DNA of 64,000 bases from Pyrus communis. Taxonomy: Eukaryota; Streptophyta; Magnoliopsida; Rosales; Rosaceae. The stretch is from positions 1,241,001 through 1,305,000 of the forward strand of contig NC_084813.1 in the NCBI RefSeq assembly GCF_963583255.1. The letters run 5' to 3'. Shown here in pieces: positions 38,001 to 49,860 of this stretch (positions within the stretch are counted from its first letter, which is position 1; every line of letters starts with the position of its first letter). The position numbers and the translations under genes are program-made. The notes under the pieces are model-generated. The model was given only the letters and a program-made list of their open reading frames with translations. It was not told the DNA's origin and did not search any database.

Positions 38001-41000
38001 CTGCTGCTTCAGTGCCCATTGTTGAAGCAGCGTCAGAGCCTTTTGCCTGTTCAAGCACAATTTCTGAGCTTAAACAAAGAGGGGCAAGTTTGCTCAACAA
38101 TATAACATTGGAATATATGCCCTAATATACCATTCCAGACATGGTTATATATGCCTTTTTCCACACCTACTGGTCACTATCCTCAAATTTCATATATGCC
38201 CTAAACTTCTCAATTATATTTCCACTCTATTCTATATTCTTTAAACCAAAAACACAGGACAATTACAGAATAAATCACTATAAACGTACTTGTGCTTCCA
38301 TCTGCAGGTGTCTACATATCATCCTCCAATAAAGGGCTACCTCCGCTTCCATTAGTTGAATGCTTGTCGTGCAACGTTCTGAATCGCCTAACAACAAATT
38401 GGAAGCATGACCAATGGAAGAGGCTAATATTCATACTTTATACACATGCACACATATAAAGAGCAGTTTTTCTTATCAGAGACAGAGAGTAACATTTTGT
38501 GTTGCCAAACCATGAATCAGGATCATCAAACAAGTGGAATCATATCTAAATGTATGGTCCTCATGAGAATTTTACCATGGTAATATATACTCACTTCTTA
38601 AGAAAAGAGCAGACAGCATTGTTAAAACCACCCAACAATGTATTTCAGTGAATTGAACCGTCCATTTCAGGTCCATATCCAAGGATCAACCCTTCAAAAA
38701 GTAGTCACACAAGAAATTGTAGACGTCTTATTATGACCAAACAAATAGACATACACAGTGTTTCCGATAAACACTAAAATGAAGAAGACTGAACAAAAGG
38801 GTGCAGTCTTTTATTTGGCCAATTTTTGCAGGGAGGTTTTTAAATTGGGACATAAAAAGGGACGGTTTGAATCATGAGACCATAGTGCAAGTGGTACTAT
38901 ACCAATATTGTCTATTGTTTTAAAAAAAGGTACAATCATTGCATAATCTTTTGCAATGCTATGAAAAACCACCAAGATGAATCAGGTAAGATATCTAATC
39001 ATTTTAGCTACCCCTTAACTGGGACCCAAAATTCATTAGTTCAAAGAACTGAAAGATTTAGCAAAGCCTAATGTGGTACGGAATCTATGGACACAACATC
39101 TCTAACCTTTTTACCTATACGCAATTGTATTAAGTTTGGTAGCATGAATGATTTGACAACAAAAGAATGCAACATTTTCAGAAAATGGTCGGAACTAGAT
39201 GAGTTTCCAAAGCTATGTATCAACATCCTCAAAATTATTGAAAGTGAAGTTTTAAAACAAAGCAAAAGAAGATTAATTTACTATAACATTTAGCTTAATA
39301 TATCACCCGTTCAATCAAAGCCATGATTACGTGTTCATGAAAAACTGAACTTAGTCATAATGACAAGTTCAAAAGACGTTAAGTTCTTTAACTTGTTTTA
39401 TTCAGATGTACTTTAGCAGAAGTATACCAAAATATACAGTTTTCCCTCGTACGGGAGATGCATTCAGCCTCCTACTCTAGAAGACAATAAATCAAAAGGC
39501 ATAGTCGTCTGTGTGCACGCTTTCTCTTCATTGTCAACTTCCAGACCTTGAGTGACTATCCCAAATATATGGTCAAGTTTATTCCAACATGTTGGATTTG
39601 GAAAAGATTTTCTGGAAAAGAAAATAAAACGCAATACATACATGCAAGTAATTAAAAAAAGAGGTTCAGAATACTATCACACCTTCAGTTCTCTCATCCG
39701 CAGATGATATGTAGTGCCGAATACTTTCACCATCATGTAATTTAATTAAACCATCTTTTAACAATGCACAAGCCACTGACTCCCCAACCAATTCATAGGT
39801 TTCAACATCGAGATACTTGAGTAGTTCTAAAGGGTCTCCTTTGCAGCATTTATTTAACCATTCATCTTTCATTAACTTTAGACACTCATTTGAAACAGCA
39901 ACAGAACGATCAGCAAGTCCCCTCTGAAGAATTAATGTTCTATGCTTGATACTACAAAATCAAGAAAATGAAAGTGAGAAACCAAAAACAAAAGACAACA
40001 CTCCAACAATTAACAGTTGAGGAGGGTTACTACATAGAAAACTTGTAGCTCACATATGACTAGACACTGGTAAACACCACAGTTAATTGAACAAAGGACT
40101 CAAATGCAATCATCAAATAATAATGTTGTCAAAAGATTCTCCCACTTCGTTTGATTTTAAAATTCAATGTGTTTAATTGTATATGGACAAATTTTTGTAC
40201 TGCTCCTTAGTTTTCCATCAGATCTTGTAATACTACTTCAGGAGGTTAAAGGGGATAGAATTGGAATTGTACCATAAACTTACCTTAGACTTTGAAGAGG
40301 AAATTTACTAGCTAGAACATGGTATGCTGCTTTGCGCACTGATTCACTGACATCTAATGTACAATCAATGATTGCTTGTGCGGTTGTATTTGAAGGAGGC
40401 AAAGATAGCACTATTGCCTTCCGAACCTCCTGCAAAAATGACAAAGTCAGAGATCCAAGAAGCAACTTTCCACATAATTATTAAGTACTATGAGATTGAG
40501 AGTAAAATACAACAGATTACCGCAAACTTTTCAACATAATATTTCCTTTGGTAATAATAGTATTACAAGCTATCCATTAGAAAAAAGTATACAAACTTTT
40601 GTGTGCGATAACTGCAACCCAAATTTGGGTATACCTAAAATATACTGAAATGCTTCTGAACAAGAAACAAGTGTCACATTATAACATGGAAATGATGCTG
40701 ATAAGGGAACTGTACAAGAAGAGAACATGGGTTTGTATGCCTCTGTTGGTACTATACTTTGTTTGACATAGAGATTAGTGTTTCGAATTGTGTGCATATT
40801 ACAAAAGAGAGGCACTCACCACAGTTTGCTCTGCAGGAAGCATCTCAAGAAATAAATCAAGGATATCACTGTTCTCGCAATCACTTGCAAAACGCGAAAG
40901 AGCTCTAACTGCACATGTACGGATTACAGGGACCTTGTCCCCCACACGCAACTTCATACAATCTATTACTTCATCCCAGAGATCACTGCTCACTTCTGCA

Positions 41001-41807
41001 TCATCAGGTAATTGCACGATGATCTGCAGGAACAATAAATTATGTCAAACCAGGGGGAAGAGAAAAATGTTGCAAAGTATGAAACTTGTGCAACCTATGA
41101 ACAAAAAAAAAAAAAAACTTCATGAAAAATCGGGGCAAGGGTAGCGGTATTACAATGAAGCTCCAGCCAAGAACGAGTGAAGCTAATGAATTATCACCAT
41201 TTAAGTTAGATAAATCAAATGTTGCTTACAGAACTCAATTTTAAGATAGTAGTAGCTCAAAAGTAAAACATTAAAGAAAATAGTACCCTCTCCTCAAATC
41301 TCATGACCTTCGAAATTATACCGATCTTCAAAACCATACACATTCAAACCCCAAAAGTTACAAAGCCTTAAAACCCTAAATCCCAATTGCCTCTCAATTT
41401 CCCAAATTCAGTAACCAAACTAAAAACCCTACCTCAGAAACAGTCTGGCAGGCTCGTGACCTCGGAGTCTTTTTAGCGGCTGAGGACGCCGGCAAAAGGA
41501 ACCTGAGGAAGTCCTCCAAGAAAGCGTCGGATTGGGAGGCATTGCCGGAGTCTCGGGCAGTTGCGAAGGTGGAGACGAACCGGACGATGCGTTCGGCGGA
41601 GGCGGTGCGCCTCTGGAAGGCGAAGAGGGGAAGTAGAGTTTTGCAGAATGCAGAGAAGAAGAGAGAGGATGACGACGTTTTGGAGCGGAGGGCGGCGAGC
41701 TCCTTGAGCTTGCGGTTGTGGCTGGCGTTGGAAGTCCGAGCGTCGTCGAGGATTTGAGCGATTTTGAGCATCAAGCGGTTCTGTTCTTCCTCCGTCGGTT
41801 CTGCCAT
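35099..41807 (-). CDS. CAP-G: Condensin I subunit CAP-G (non-SMC condensin subunit 3)
   Basis: Twelve exons join in frame to 1032 residues: 41433-41807, 40820-41023, 40284-40429, 39683-39951, 38290-38387, 37899-38046, 37382-37821, 36554-37062, 36381-36441, 36026-36289, 35629-35890, 35099-35421. All introns are GT-AG except intron 9, which starts with GC (AAG|GCAAGT, 36379-36380). Arabidopsis CAP-G is about 1050 residues. The protein is mostly HEAT-type helical repeats (for example SSDLWDEVIDCMKLRVGDK and KAAYHVLASKFPLQS). The Cnd3-type C-terminal half contains HLEVQRIAVRCLGLFG and GPISIVACKALFDLG. A disordered, basic then strongly acidic tail ends in DEDSDGPD. CAP-G pairs with the kleisin CAP-H in condensin I to compact mitotic and meiotic chromosomes. 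The start is the ATG before AEPTEEEQNRLMLKIAQ. An E2F-like core (CTCCCGC, minus strand, 41913-41919) lies about 110 bp upstream but is only a weak match. The gene looks intact. Confidence 0.95.
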
Positions 41808-42569
41808 GGCTCTCTGTGACTGTGAGTCGGTCGGTCTCAGCCACTGAGGAAATGGATCTGACGATTATTTGGCAGGTCAATCAAGGGTTCGGAATTGCCA
41901 TTTTTGAATTCGAGCGGGAGTTTCTGCTTCTTTTTTTTTTTTTTTAAGAGAAAGGAAATGTCAATTGAATTCCAAGCCCAAGTTATAAGCTGTTGAAGCC
42001 CAACGGGCCAACGCCAAGGAAAGTTATTAGCAATACTAATATTTTTCCCTTTCGTTTTGATATGAGTGCCTCATTAATTTTTTAAGGTTGTGCTATTCGC
42101 ACACATTTTTTTACCTTCCACACATTGTTCTTAATTTTTAACCATCAGATTAAATAATTGAAAATGATCAAAGTAGAGAGATTAATAAGGTTGTATAGCA
42201 AGTAAAGATTAGTGTGTGTGTGTGTGTGTGTAGCACCACCCCTTTAAACTACACATCTATTCACTTTAAAACAGAGATTAAACATTCTTCCGACAATTTT
42301 GATGATTTTATTAAACATTCCTCCTACATATCTTTTTAGTATATTTGGAATATAAATGTACCAAACGTACCACAAATCGATACATTAATTTTCAAATGTA
42401 CCAATCGGTATGTTTATTTTCAAATGTACCATCAATTTCAATCACTTCGAATGACTTTTTAATGTAGAAGAGACTAATTTAATCAAAACATAAAAACGCA
42501 CAAATCTTTAGCTTTTGAAATGTAGAATGTAAGTGGTTGAATCTAGCTTTCTCTTTTATTATTTTTTTG
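41808..42569. other. CAP-G upstream region and short repeats
   Basis: It contains the CAP-G leader and promoter, a T run at 41931-41945, and a small MITE (42084-42242) ending in a GT dinucleotide repeat. Near 42340-42440, AATGTACCA-type text recurs three times. No gene was seen. Confidence 0.5.
42084..42242. repeat. Small MITE with a (GT)n tract
   Basis: It begins AAGGTTGTGCTATTCGCACA and ends TAGCACCACCCC, with imperfect inverted ends. The core is related to 10921-11048 (ACCATCAGATTAAATAATTG). A run of about ten GT repeats lies at 42212-42231. Confidence 0.55.
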
Positions 42570-43838
42570 GGTAAATATCAGTTTATTACTCTCAAGTTTC
42601 GTGATTTTCAACATTCAGTACATGAAGTTTTTTTTGTCCCAGAGCCATACCTGAAGTGTTAATTTTGAGACAATCTCATACATCCGTTAGTCAAACTGTT
42701 AATTCTCCCATTAAGTGATGATGTAGCGCCCATGTGGACAATGACTGGGCGCCATGTGTCATCAAAAATATTAAAATAAATAATTAAAATAAAGTAAAAT
42801 TAAAAATTAAAATAAAAACAAAAAAACAAAATCCCCACCCGCGCCACTTCCACCTCCCTTCCTTCTTCCCTCTGCAACACCCTATTTGGCTCCCCTTTTT
42901 TCTCTCCCCCCTTTTTATCCCCCTTCTCCACAACCACCAACTTCTCCACCAGTCCTCTCCTAACCCCACCCCTCTTTTCCTCTTCCTTATCCTGCACCCC
43001 AACCCAAACCCAGACTGAAACCTCACATCAAACTTCACTGAATTCCCCTCGGAGTCCACTCGCACCTTCAACAACCGTTTGGAGTTGATGGCTTCCTTGG
43101 ACAAGTTCTTCATGCATCGCCACCATAGCAAGGTACAAAGCTTTTCTCTTGATTGGGTTTCTGAGTACGAAGTTGGGGAAACAGATATTGAAAATTACTG
43201 CTGTATTGAAAAATCTAGGGTTTTGGTGTAGGATAAGGAGGAAGAAGGTGGGGTTTTCGGTTTAGTTTTGGGTTGAGGTGCAGGATAAGGAGGAGGAATA
43301 TGAGGGTGGGGGTTAGGATGGATGTGCAGAGGTTGCGGTTGATTTTTCGAGATTTTCCGTCAAATATGCAGGGAGAGTGAGAGAGAGTGATGAATGGTGG
43401 GGGGAATATGGGGGGTGGGGGAAGGTGGTGGTTGCGTACAGAGAAACAGGGCCGTCAAAGATGATGAGGGTTAAGTGGGTGGAGTCGAAGAGGAAGGGGG
43501 AAGGATAGATGTGCAAAGACTAAGTAGGTGCAGAGAAGAGAAGGAATGGGGGTCGGGGGTGGGGAAGATGATAGGTTCCGTGTTTTTGTTATTTTTTATT
43601 TTTTTATTTTACTTTTATTTAATTAATTATTTTAATTTTTTTTTAATGACGCGTGTCGCCTAGTCATTGTCCACATGGGCGCCACGTGATCACTTAATGG
43701 GAGAATTAACAATTTGACTAACGGATGTATGAAACTATCTCAAAATTAACACTTTAGGTATGACTCTGGGACGAAAAAAACTTTATGTACTAAATGTTGA
43801 AAACCACAAAACTTGAGGGTAGTAAACTGATATTTACC
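42570..43838. mobile_element. Mutator-like non-autonomous element with long terminal inverted repeats
   Basis: The ends GGTAAATATCAGTTTA...and ...TAAACTGATATTTACC are inverted copies. The similarity extends about 200-250 bp inwards with roughly one difference in ten. Both flanks carry TTATTATTTTTT, consistent with the 9-12-bp target duplication of Mutator elements, although low complexity makes its length uncertain. Between the arms there is no transposase. Pyrimidine-rich DNA on the left, an exon-like stretch with an ATG at about 43087 and a following GT donor-like site (43131), and GGATAAGGAGGA repeats on the right may be captured gene sequence. I cannot name a parent gene. Confidence 0.75.
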
Positions 43839-43913
43839 TTATTATTTTTTCTCCCTTCTTTTGGCTCTTTAATCTCCATCGTGGGATTGAAGTAGTGTTC
43901 ATTTTCAAAGAGA

Positions 43914-44180
43914 GGTGGTTTCGAGTTGTAGCATTTCTTCATCTCAGCTTTTTGGAAAATGACTAAAAGGAGTATATTAAGGACGGAGAGTGCTTTGATG
44001 ATGTGTTCCCAAGGACCATGTACACCAAGAAGGTATGTGCAATACATCTCCTGGACCTTCTTAAAGTACATAACCTTTAGAAACACATCGTCATAGCAAT
44101 TTCCGTGCTTAATATACTCCTTTTAAGTGTTGTTTTCCAAAAAGCCTAGATGAAGAAATGCTACAACTCGAAATGCCTCC
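43914..44180. repeat. Hairpin-forming inverted repeat with arms of about 70 bp
   Basis: 43918-43992 (GAGTTGTAGCATTTCTTCAT ... AAAAGGAGTATATTAAG) is repeated in inverse orientation at 44106-44175, with a loop of about 115 bp. A third, direct partial copy lies at 44405-44440. Arm similarity is high, so the transcript would fold into a long hairpin. It may be a MITE or a small-RNA source. No evidence decides between these. Confidence 0.7.
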
Positions 44181-46738
44181 CTTTAGTTCACTACACATGG
44201 AATGTGGCCGACCAATGAATCAATGTATGTAGCTTTGATTGCACAGAAGATGACTTTTGATGCAAATAAGGTAATTACGTACATACAAATTACTAGTTCT
44301 TTTACTTATTTACATCAAGGTCATCCCATGTGCAGTCGAGGACTGCATACATTGATTGATTGATAGGCCACAGCCCTTGTATAGTGAACTAAAAAGAGAT
44401 GGTTTTGAGTTGTAGCATTTCTTCATCTCGGCATTTTGGCAAACATCGGTTGACTAGAATTGAACATGCATCAAGTACTGGTATGGTGTGTAACCCCATG
44501 ATGTTGCGATAAACAAGAACAAAATCATAGTTGAATACATGGTACGCTAATGAACATACAAACAAACTACGAAGAATATTTTACCAATGAAAAAAATAAA
44601 GAAATAAGAAACCTTAATTTAGATGGGCTAGGCCCAAACCTAAACAAAAAAATAAATAACTAATTTTCCAACATCCCCGTCAAACTCAAGACAATACACA
44701 ACATGAGGTTGTCAACAAGTAAATGCAGGTGCAAGCTCCGTTAGGCAGACAAGGTAAGACAATTTAAGGGAGCACGTGATTCAAGCGAGCAATTCAAGCA
44801 AACAAACAATTCTAGCGAACAGGACTGGACTGGAAAACTGAACTGGATTGGGCTGGGCTGGGTTGGACTAGTCTTAACTAAACTTGACTAGATTAGACTA
44901 GACTAGACTAGACTGAAACTAAACAATTTTAACATCTAAGCAAGCAATGGCTTTTCAACAGTAGGGTCGACAACAAGTTCAAGATTCTGGGCTCGGTGGT
45001 TCCAGCAGATATGACCAGGGTGTAGCAACAATGGCTTTTCTCATCTAATACGTATTCTCCAACTAATTCAATTAATAAAACAAAACAAAACAAAAAACCT
45101 AGAAGGATAGTTTAATAGGACTTCTTTTTTGTGGGATTTGGTGGAAATAGACACATAAGACTTCAAGTTACGGCTGAAAGAACCCTAAAGCATGGGGAAT
45201 TTTAAAGGGAGTTTTAATGAAAAGTTCACGGTACTGTTCATTTTAACGAAAAATCACATTTTTACACTAAAAAGTCAAACATGGTACTATTCACTTTACC
45301 CTTTATTTTGTCATTATCATTAAAACTCAAAGTTTTCAAGCCCTTTTCATTAGTTTTCCTAATTTTAAAAGCCCCAAAGTCTTAGTGTTGAATAGTTCAT
45401 ATTGTTCCAAATGCTAGCATCTACTTTCAAAAAAAATTAGAGGTAAGATGCAGTATAGTTTTCTTCTACATGTTGATGAAGATCCCATGCAAGATGTTTC
45501 CTTGTAATGAAGATAATGTGTAGATTTTGCTTTCCAAGCATTGTATCCTCCCATTTTCATTTGCTCTAAAGAAACTACATGCGTGGTGGCCTGACCTCCT
45601 TTTGGGTTTTAGCCATGAAAAAATAAAGTTTATGGCTTTTTATCTTCAAGTAGTGTGTTTAAAAATTTTGTGTTGCGTTGTTTATATTTTATATATTCTT
45701 TTTATTGACATGCATTTCCAAGTGGAAATTCTTTTTTACACAATTGAACCAACTTTTACAAAAAAAATTTAGCTCGAAACAGCTCGAGCTCAGTATCAGG
45801 CTCAAACTTTTTAAGCTCGTTCGAGCTCGACTCATATAAGAAGCAAGCCAAGCCTAATTAGAGCTCGAAAAAAAATACACAAGCCAAACTTGACCACAAT
45901 GATATTTGGTTCGGCTTGACTCGTTTACAGCCCTAGGAATGAATGTTCTTAACCACTTTTACTATAGTGTTTTTATCACAAATGGTCCTTGAGATTGACC
46001 GAACTCTTCATTTTGGTTCTTGAGTTTCAAAATCGATCAATTTGGTCCCTTACTTTCAATAGCACACCAATATGTTCTTTCTTTAGAATTCAGTCAATAA
46101 TTCTATTAGTGTACTGGTGTGCCACACATATAGGACCCACAAATCCAATAATATAGTGACATGTGTATTTTACAAAAATAATGCCATGTGTCCATGTCTA
46201 TAAAAAAATCTTGTTTAGATTTTTGTAAATTAATTGTGGTATATCTTAAAAATCTAATAAGATAACCTCATAAATACAATTAACAATTGGAATATTTTTT
46301 ATTTGATTTTTTCTGAATATTTTTTTAATTTTAAAAAGTTATTATCATAGAGAATAAAAAGAATTGTTGGATTAAAGTGATAATTTGAAATGGACGTATT
46401 AGATTTGGCCAAGTGTCGAGTACATTGGAAGTAGCCTTTTTGGTGGGCCCTAGGCTACAAAATATGTCGCCCCACTCTTCTAGCTGAGTGCGTGTAGTGC
46501 ACGCGCCCAATGCAAAAAAAATTAAAAGGCCTCATTGACGTTAGCGCCATGTATTTAGATCTGGACTCAGAATTGACATGACCGGCGTCATGCTGGTAAG
46601 CCTTGACAACCAAAAAATGGGTGGATGTGTGTTTTGGATTGGATTTATGATCAAGCCATGTCAATTTAACATGAATGGAAATGATATTTTTTGAGCTATA
46701 TTCTCCTTTAAATGTGCCATGCTTTGTTTGTTTGTGCT
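44181..46738. other. Intergenic region with repeats, no gene seen
   Basis: 44820-44935 is a degenerate pentamer-rich stretch (GACTAGACTAGACTAGACTG). Family A copy 6 lies at 45205-45361. 45780-45930 has GCTCGAGCTC-type text found in retroelement debris. 45940-46160 resembles the transposon-like text at 11060-11400. The remaining sequence shows nothing I can name. Confidence 0.5.
45205..45361. repeat. Dispersed repeat family A, copy 6
   Basis: It contains CACGGTACTGTTCATTTTAA, CACATTTTTACACTAAAAAG and AAAACTCAAAGTTTTCAAGC. It has the same orientation as copies 1 and 3. Confidence 0.82.
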
Positions 46739-48850
46739 TTTTTTTTTTTTTTTGGGAAAATGCGATATCATTTCATTCAAATCAAAGAGGGGGGGATCCA
46801 ATTCCAGGTACAATTGGAATGTGAAAGAAGAGCATAGCGTGTTAGCCAGTGGAACAACCATTTGCTTGACAACGAGCATGGGTAGAAATAGATCTAGTGA
46901 CTAAGGCAAGGAGGGCCTTTGAATCCTTAATAATATGCCCAATGATAGACAAATTAATGGAGGGATCATTAAACGTTGCCATAATCTAGAGAGAATCGCT
47001 TTCTAACATGAAATTTTGAAAACCCCTTTGAGTCGCCAACAAAACACCATTTTTAGTAGTCAACGCCTCACTAATCAGAGGATAGCCAATATGATCAAAA
47101 GTTTTTGTCAAACCCGCCACAAAACACCATGAGCATCCTGAATCACCATGCCGATACCTCCCCGTTTGGATCACTCATTCCATGCACCATCAGTGTTGAT
47201 TTTAAGCATGGAAGAGGGAGGGCATGACCAACGAGAAGTAACAGGAGGAGAATGAGGGGAGGGGTAACTAGGCAAGGAGCGATTATACTTCTGCCACTAA
47301 CAGAGACAACGAGATAGGACAATATCAGGACTTTTGACCTTATCATTATAGAGCTTCTCGTTCCTTGCACCTCAGATAGCCCACATCACCATAAGGCAAA
47401 CATCGAAATTAGCAACTGAAAAGTGCTCAGCCCAAAGAACCATACGACTCAGCATATCTAAAGGGAGAGAATCATAGGGATGACCAACAGGAGAGGCTAA
47501 CCACATGCATTTGGCAAAAGTACAATCCCACATCACATGCAAGGTAGATTCTTCAGGGGCACCACATAGAGAGCAAAGAAGATCCGAATTGACCTTTTTT
47601 TTCTCGGGTTCATCTTGGTGGGGATAATATCTCTAGCAATTTTCCAATCACACAACCTTGGCTGCCTAGAGTTTCTTCCAGAGTAAAGCTGATGAATTCA
47701 CATTAGAGGACGTCAAGGGAGCCTCTCTTTGCCGTTGCAGATAATCTAGTGCAACATGGTATGCACTCTTAATCGTAAAAGATCTTTTTTTATCATAATG
47801 CCAAATCAACCGGTCATCCAGGCAACAAATGCTAAGTGGAAAAGATAAAATCGCATCTAATTCAGTATAAATGAAGAGACTCTTAACAAGTGGGACCTTC
47901 CAGCACCCAGTATGATCGATGAGATCCATGACATAAGACACCCCGCAGGATAAAGGTTTTGGGGAGAAAATTTTAAGACTTGAAAGCAAAGGGAGAAATC
48001 AGTCATTCCAAATGTGAATTGAATCTCCTCTACCAATTTGCCATCTTGAGCCCGAATTGATGACACTCCTTGCAGTGCAGATACTTTTCCAGCCATAAGA
48101 AGCATCCGACTTGATCATAGCCTTAAGGAATGAGCAATAAGGAAAATATTTGGTTTTCAGTGTGCGCGAAACCAAAGATGAAAGATCAGAGAGAAACTTC
48201 CAACCCTAATTGGCCAGGAGGCCCAGGTTAAAAACGTATAGGTTCTTGAATCCCAAACCACCATCACTCATTGAAAGAAATAGTTTATCCCAAGCCAACC
48301 AATGAATTTTTTGAGCATCACCGGCACCACCCCACCATAACTTCGCCACTAGCCAATTTAAATCATCACAAAAGGATTTAGAAAGAAGGTAGCAGCTCAT
48401 CAAGTAGAGTGGGATGGATTAAGCCACTACCTTGACAAGGATCTCTCTACCAGCGGCACTGAGAAGATTTCATTTCCAACCATGCAACCGTTTCCAATGG
48501 TGTTCCTTGATATTGTTGAAGCAAGTAGTCATGTTGTGGCCCATAACCATAGGAAGCCCCAAGTATATATCGTGTTTATCAGTCTAAGAGACACCCAACT
48601 CACCAACTGAGAGTTTCGGTTCAAGTTCTTGCTGAAAACAGACAAAACTTTTCGATAGGTTGATCATTTGCCCCGATGCTCATTCATATGCTCTAAGAGT
48701 GGACTAGATTTCCTCACATGCTGCCTTAAACGCAACAGAGTAATGCACGCTATCATCAGCAAAAAACATATGTGAAATTGACATGCCCGACCCTGATATC
48801 CTCCAAAGACCAGGGTAGGCACGTGTTGCCCAACACCCGAAGGTGACAAA
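46739..48850 (-). mobile_element. 5'-truncated LINE (non-LTR retrotransposon) with poly(A) end
   Basis: On the minus strand, several frames broken by stops give, in order: the reverse-transcriptase catalytic motif FFADD (around 48752-48763); a thumb-like block containing SKSFCDDLNWLVAKLWWGG and DGGLGFKNL (48206-48403); the zinc-binding RVT domain with DRLIWHYDKKRSFTIKSAYH (47666-47989); and an RNase H-like start INTDGAWNE (near 47170-47200). The element ends in a run of A on the minus strand (T run 46739-46754), as expected after target-primed reverse transcription. The endonuclease and the front of the polymerase are missing, so the copy is 5'-truncated. Many stops and frame changes show it is dead. 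The order of domains fits plant L1-type LINEs. I found no convincing target-site duplication. Confidence 0.85.
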
Positions 48851-49835
48851 GCCATACTAACATGCATAAGAATTATGAAGAAGAACGAACATAAATAAAA
48901 CTCATAAATTTAACCATAATGAATATGCAATTGTGGAACGTGTTTAGAGCATACAACTAAACCAAAACATTGAAGAATGAATAATATACAAATGTACGAA
49001 CAAAAGAATGGGTCCTACACCCAGAAGACTCGAAGCTACTGATGCGGGAGTGCCTTGACGTCGGGGTTGTACGCCTAGATTCTAAGTCCTGAGGGGATGC
49101 AAAACAAAACATGAGTGGACCAAATTTATATATATATATATAGTACTAAAATCGTTATTCTTCAACGTACTAACCCCTAGTTTAGAAAACTCATATAGCA
49201 TAAGTAGTAATAGGTTTTCTGATAACCCTAGCATGCCATAAAACCTTTCATAAAACATATATTATATATAATGTGCTTCGTAGCATCATTAAGGCATATA
49301 TATATAAATCTTCATTCACCCGAAGGCCTTTCATCACCCGAAAAAAGCCATATATAAGTATCATTCACCTGTAGACCCTTCATCACCTGATCGAAGCCAT
49401 ATATAAATATCTTCCGGCCGAAGCCATATATAAGCATCTTTCGCCCGTAAGCATATAGAAGCACAAAAAAAAAAAAAAAAAAAAATCATAAACATAATAT
49501 TTCCAAAATATATCTCATCGGAGCTCAATAGCTCAAACATCATATCATAAATATTTCAAGGAACGTAAATCCGATAAAGCATAATATTTCATAAAGCGTA
49601 AATCCAATTTACTCATAAACGTTTCATAAAACGTAATCATAAAATCATGCTTTCATGTATACATTTCTAATAATAAAATCATGCATTTTGCAAGGGGTCC
49701 ACTTACCTTAATCCGCCGTCGTAACCAAATGGTGGTGAAGAGTGTGTGGTCGTTGTTATTGTTGCAGGTGGATATGTGTGTGTGTGGGTGTTGGTTGCCA
49801 GAGAGGAGAGAGCACATAGAGTAGAGATGAGAGGG

Positions 49836-49860
49836 GGAGAGAGAGAGAGAGAGAGATAGA
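49836..49860. repeat. GA microsatellite
   Basis: GAGAGAGAGAGAGAGAGA-type run inside the presumed Gypsy LTR. Confidence 0.85.

Noticed and set aside
41913..41919. E2F-like site upstream of CAP-G
   Set aside because: Only the CTCCCGC core fits. The full consensus is not met, so it is mentioned only as a weak possibility in the gene entry.
46700..48900. Target-site duplication of the LINE
   Set aside because: I compared the flanks of the poly(A) end and the truncated end and found only short, unconvincing matches.
49300..49470. CRISPR-like look of repeated AAGCCATATATAAG units
   Set aside because: Spacing and units are degenerate and the context is a plant LTR, so it is an ordinary degenerate tandem repeat.
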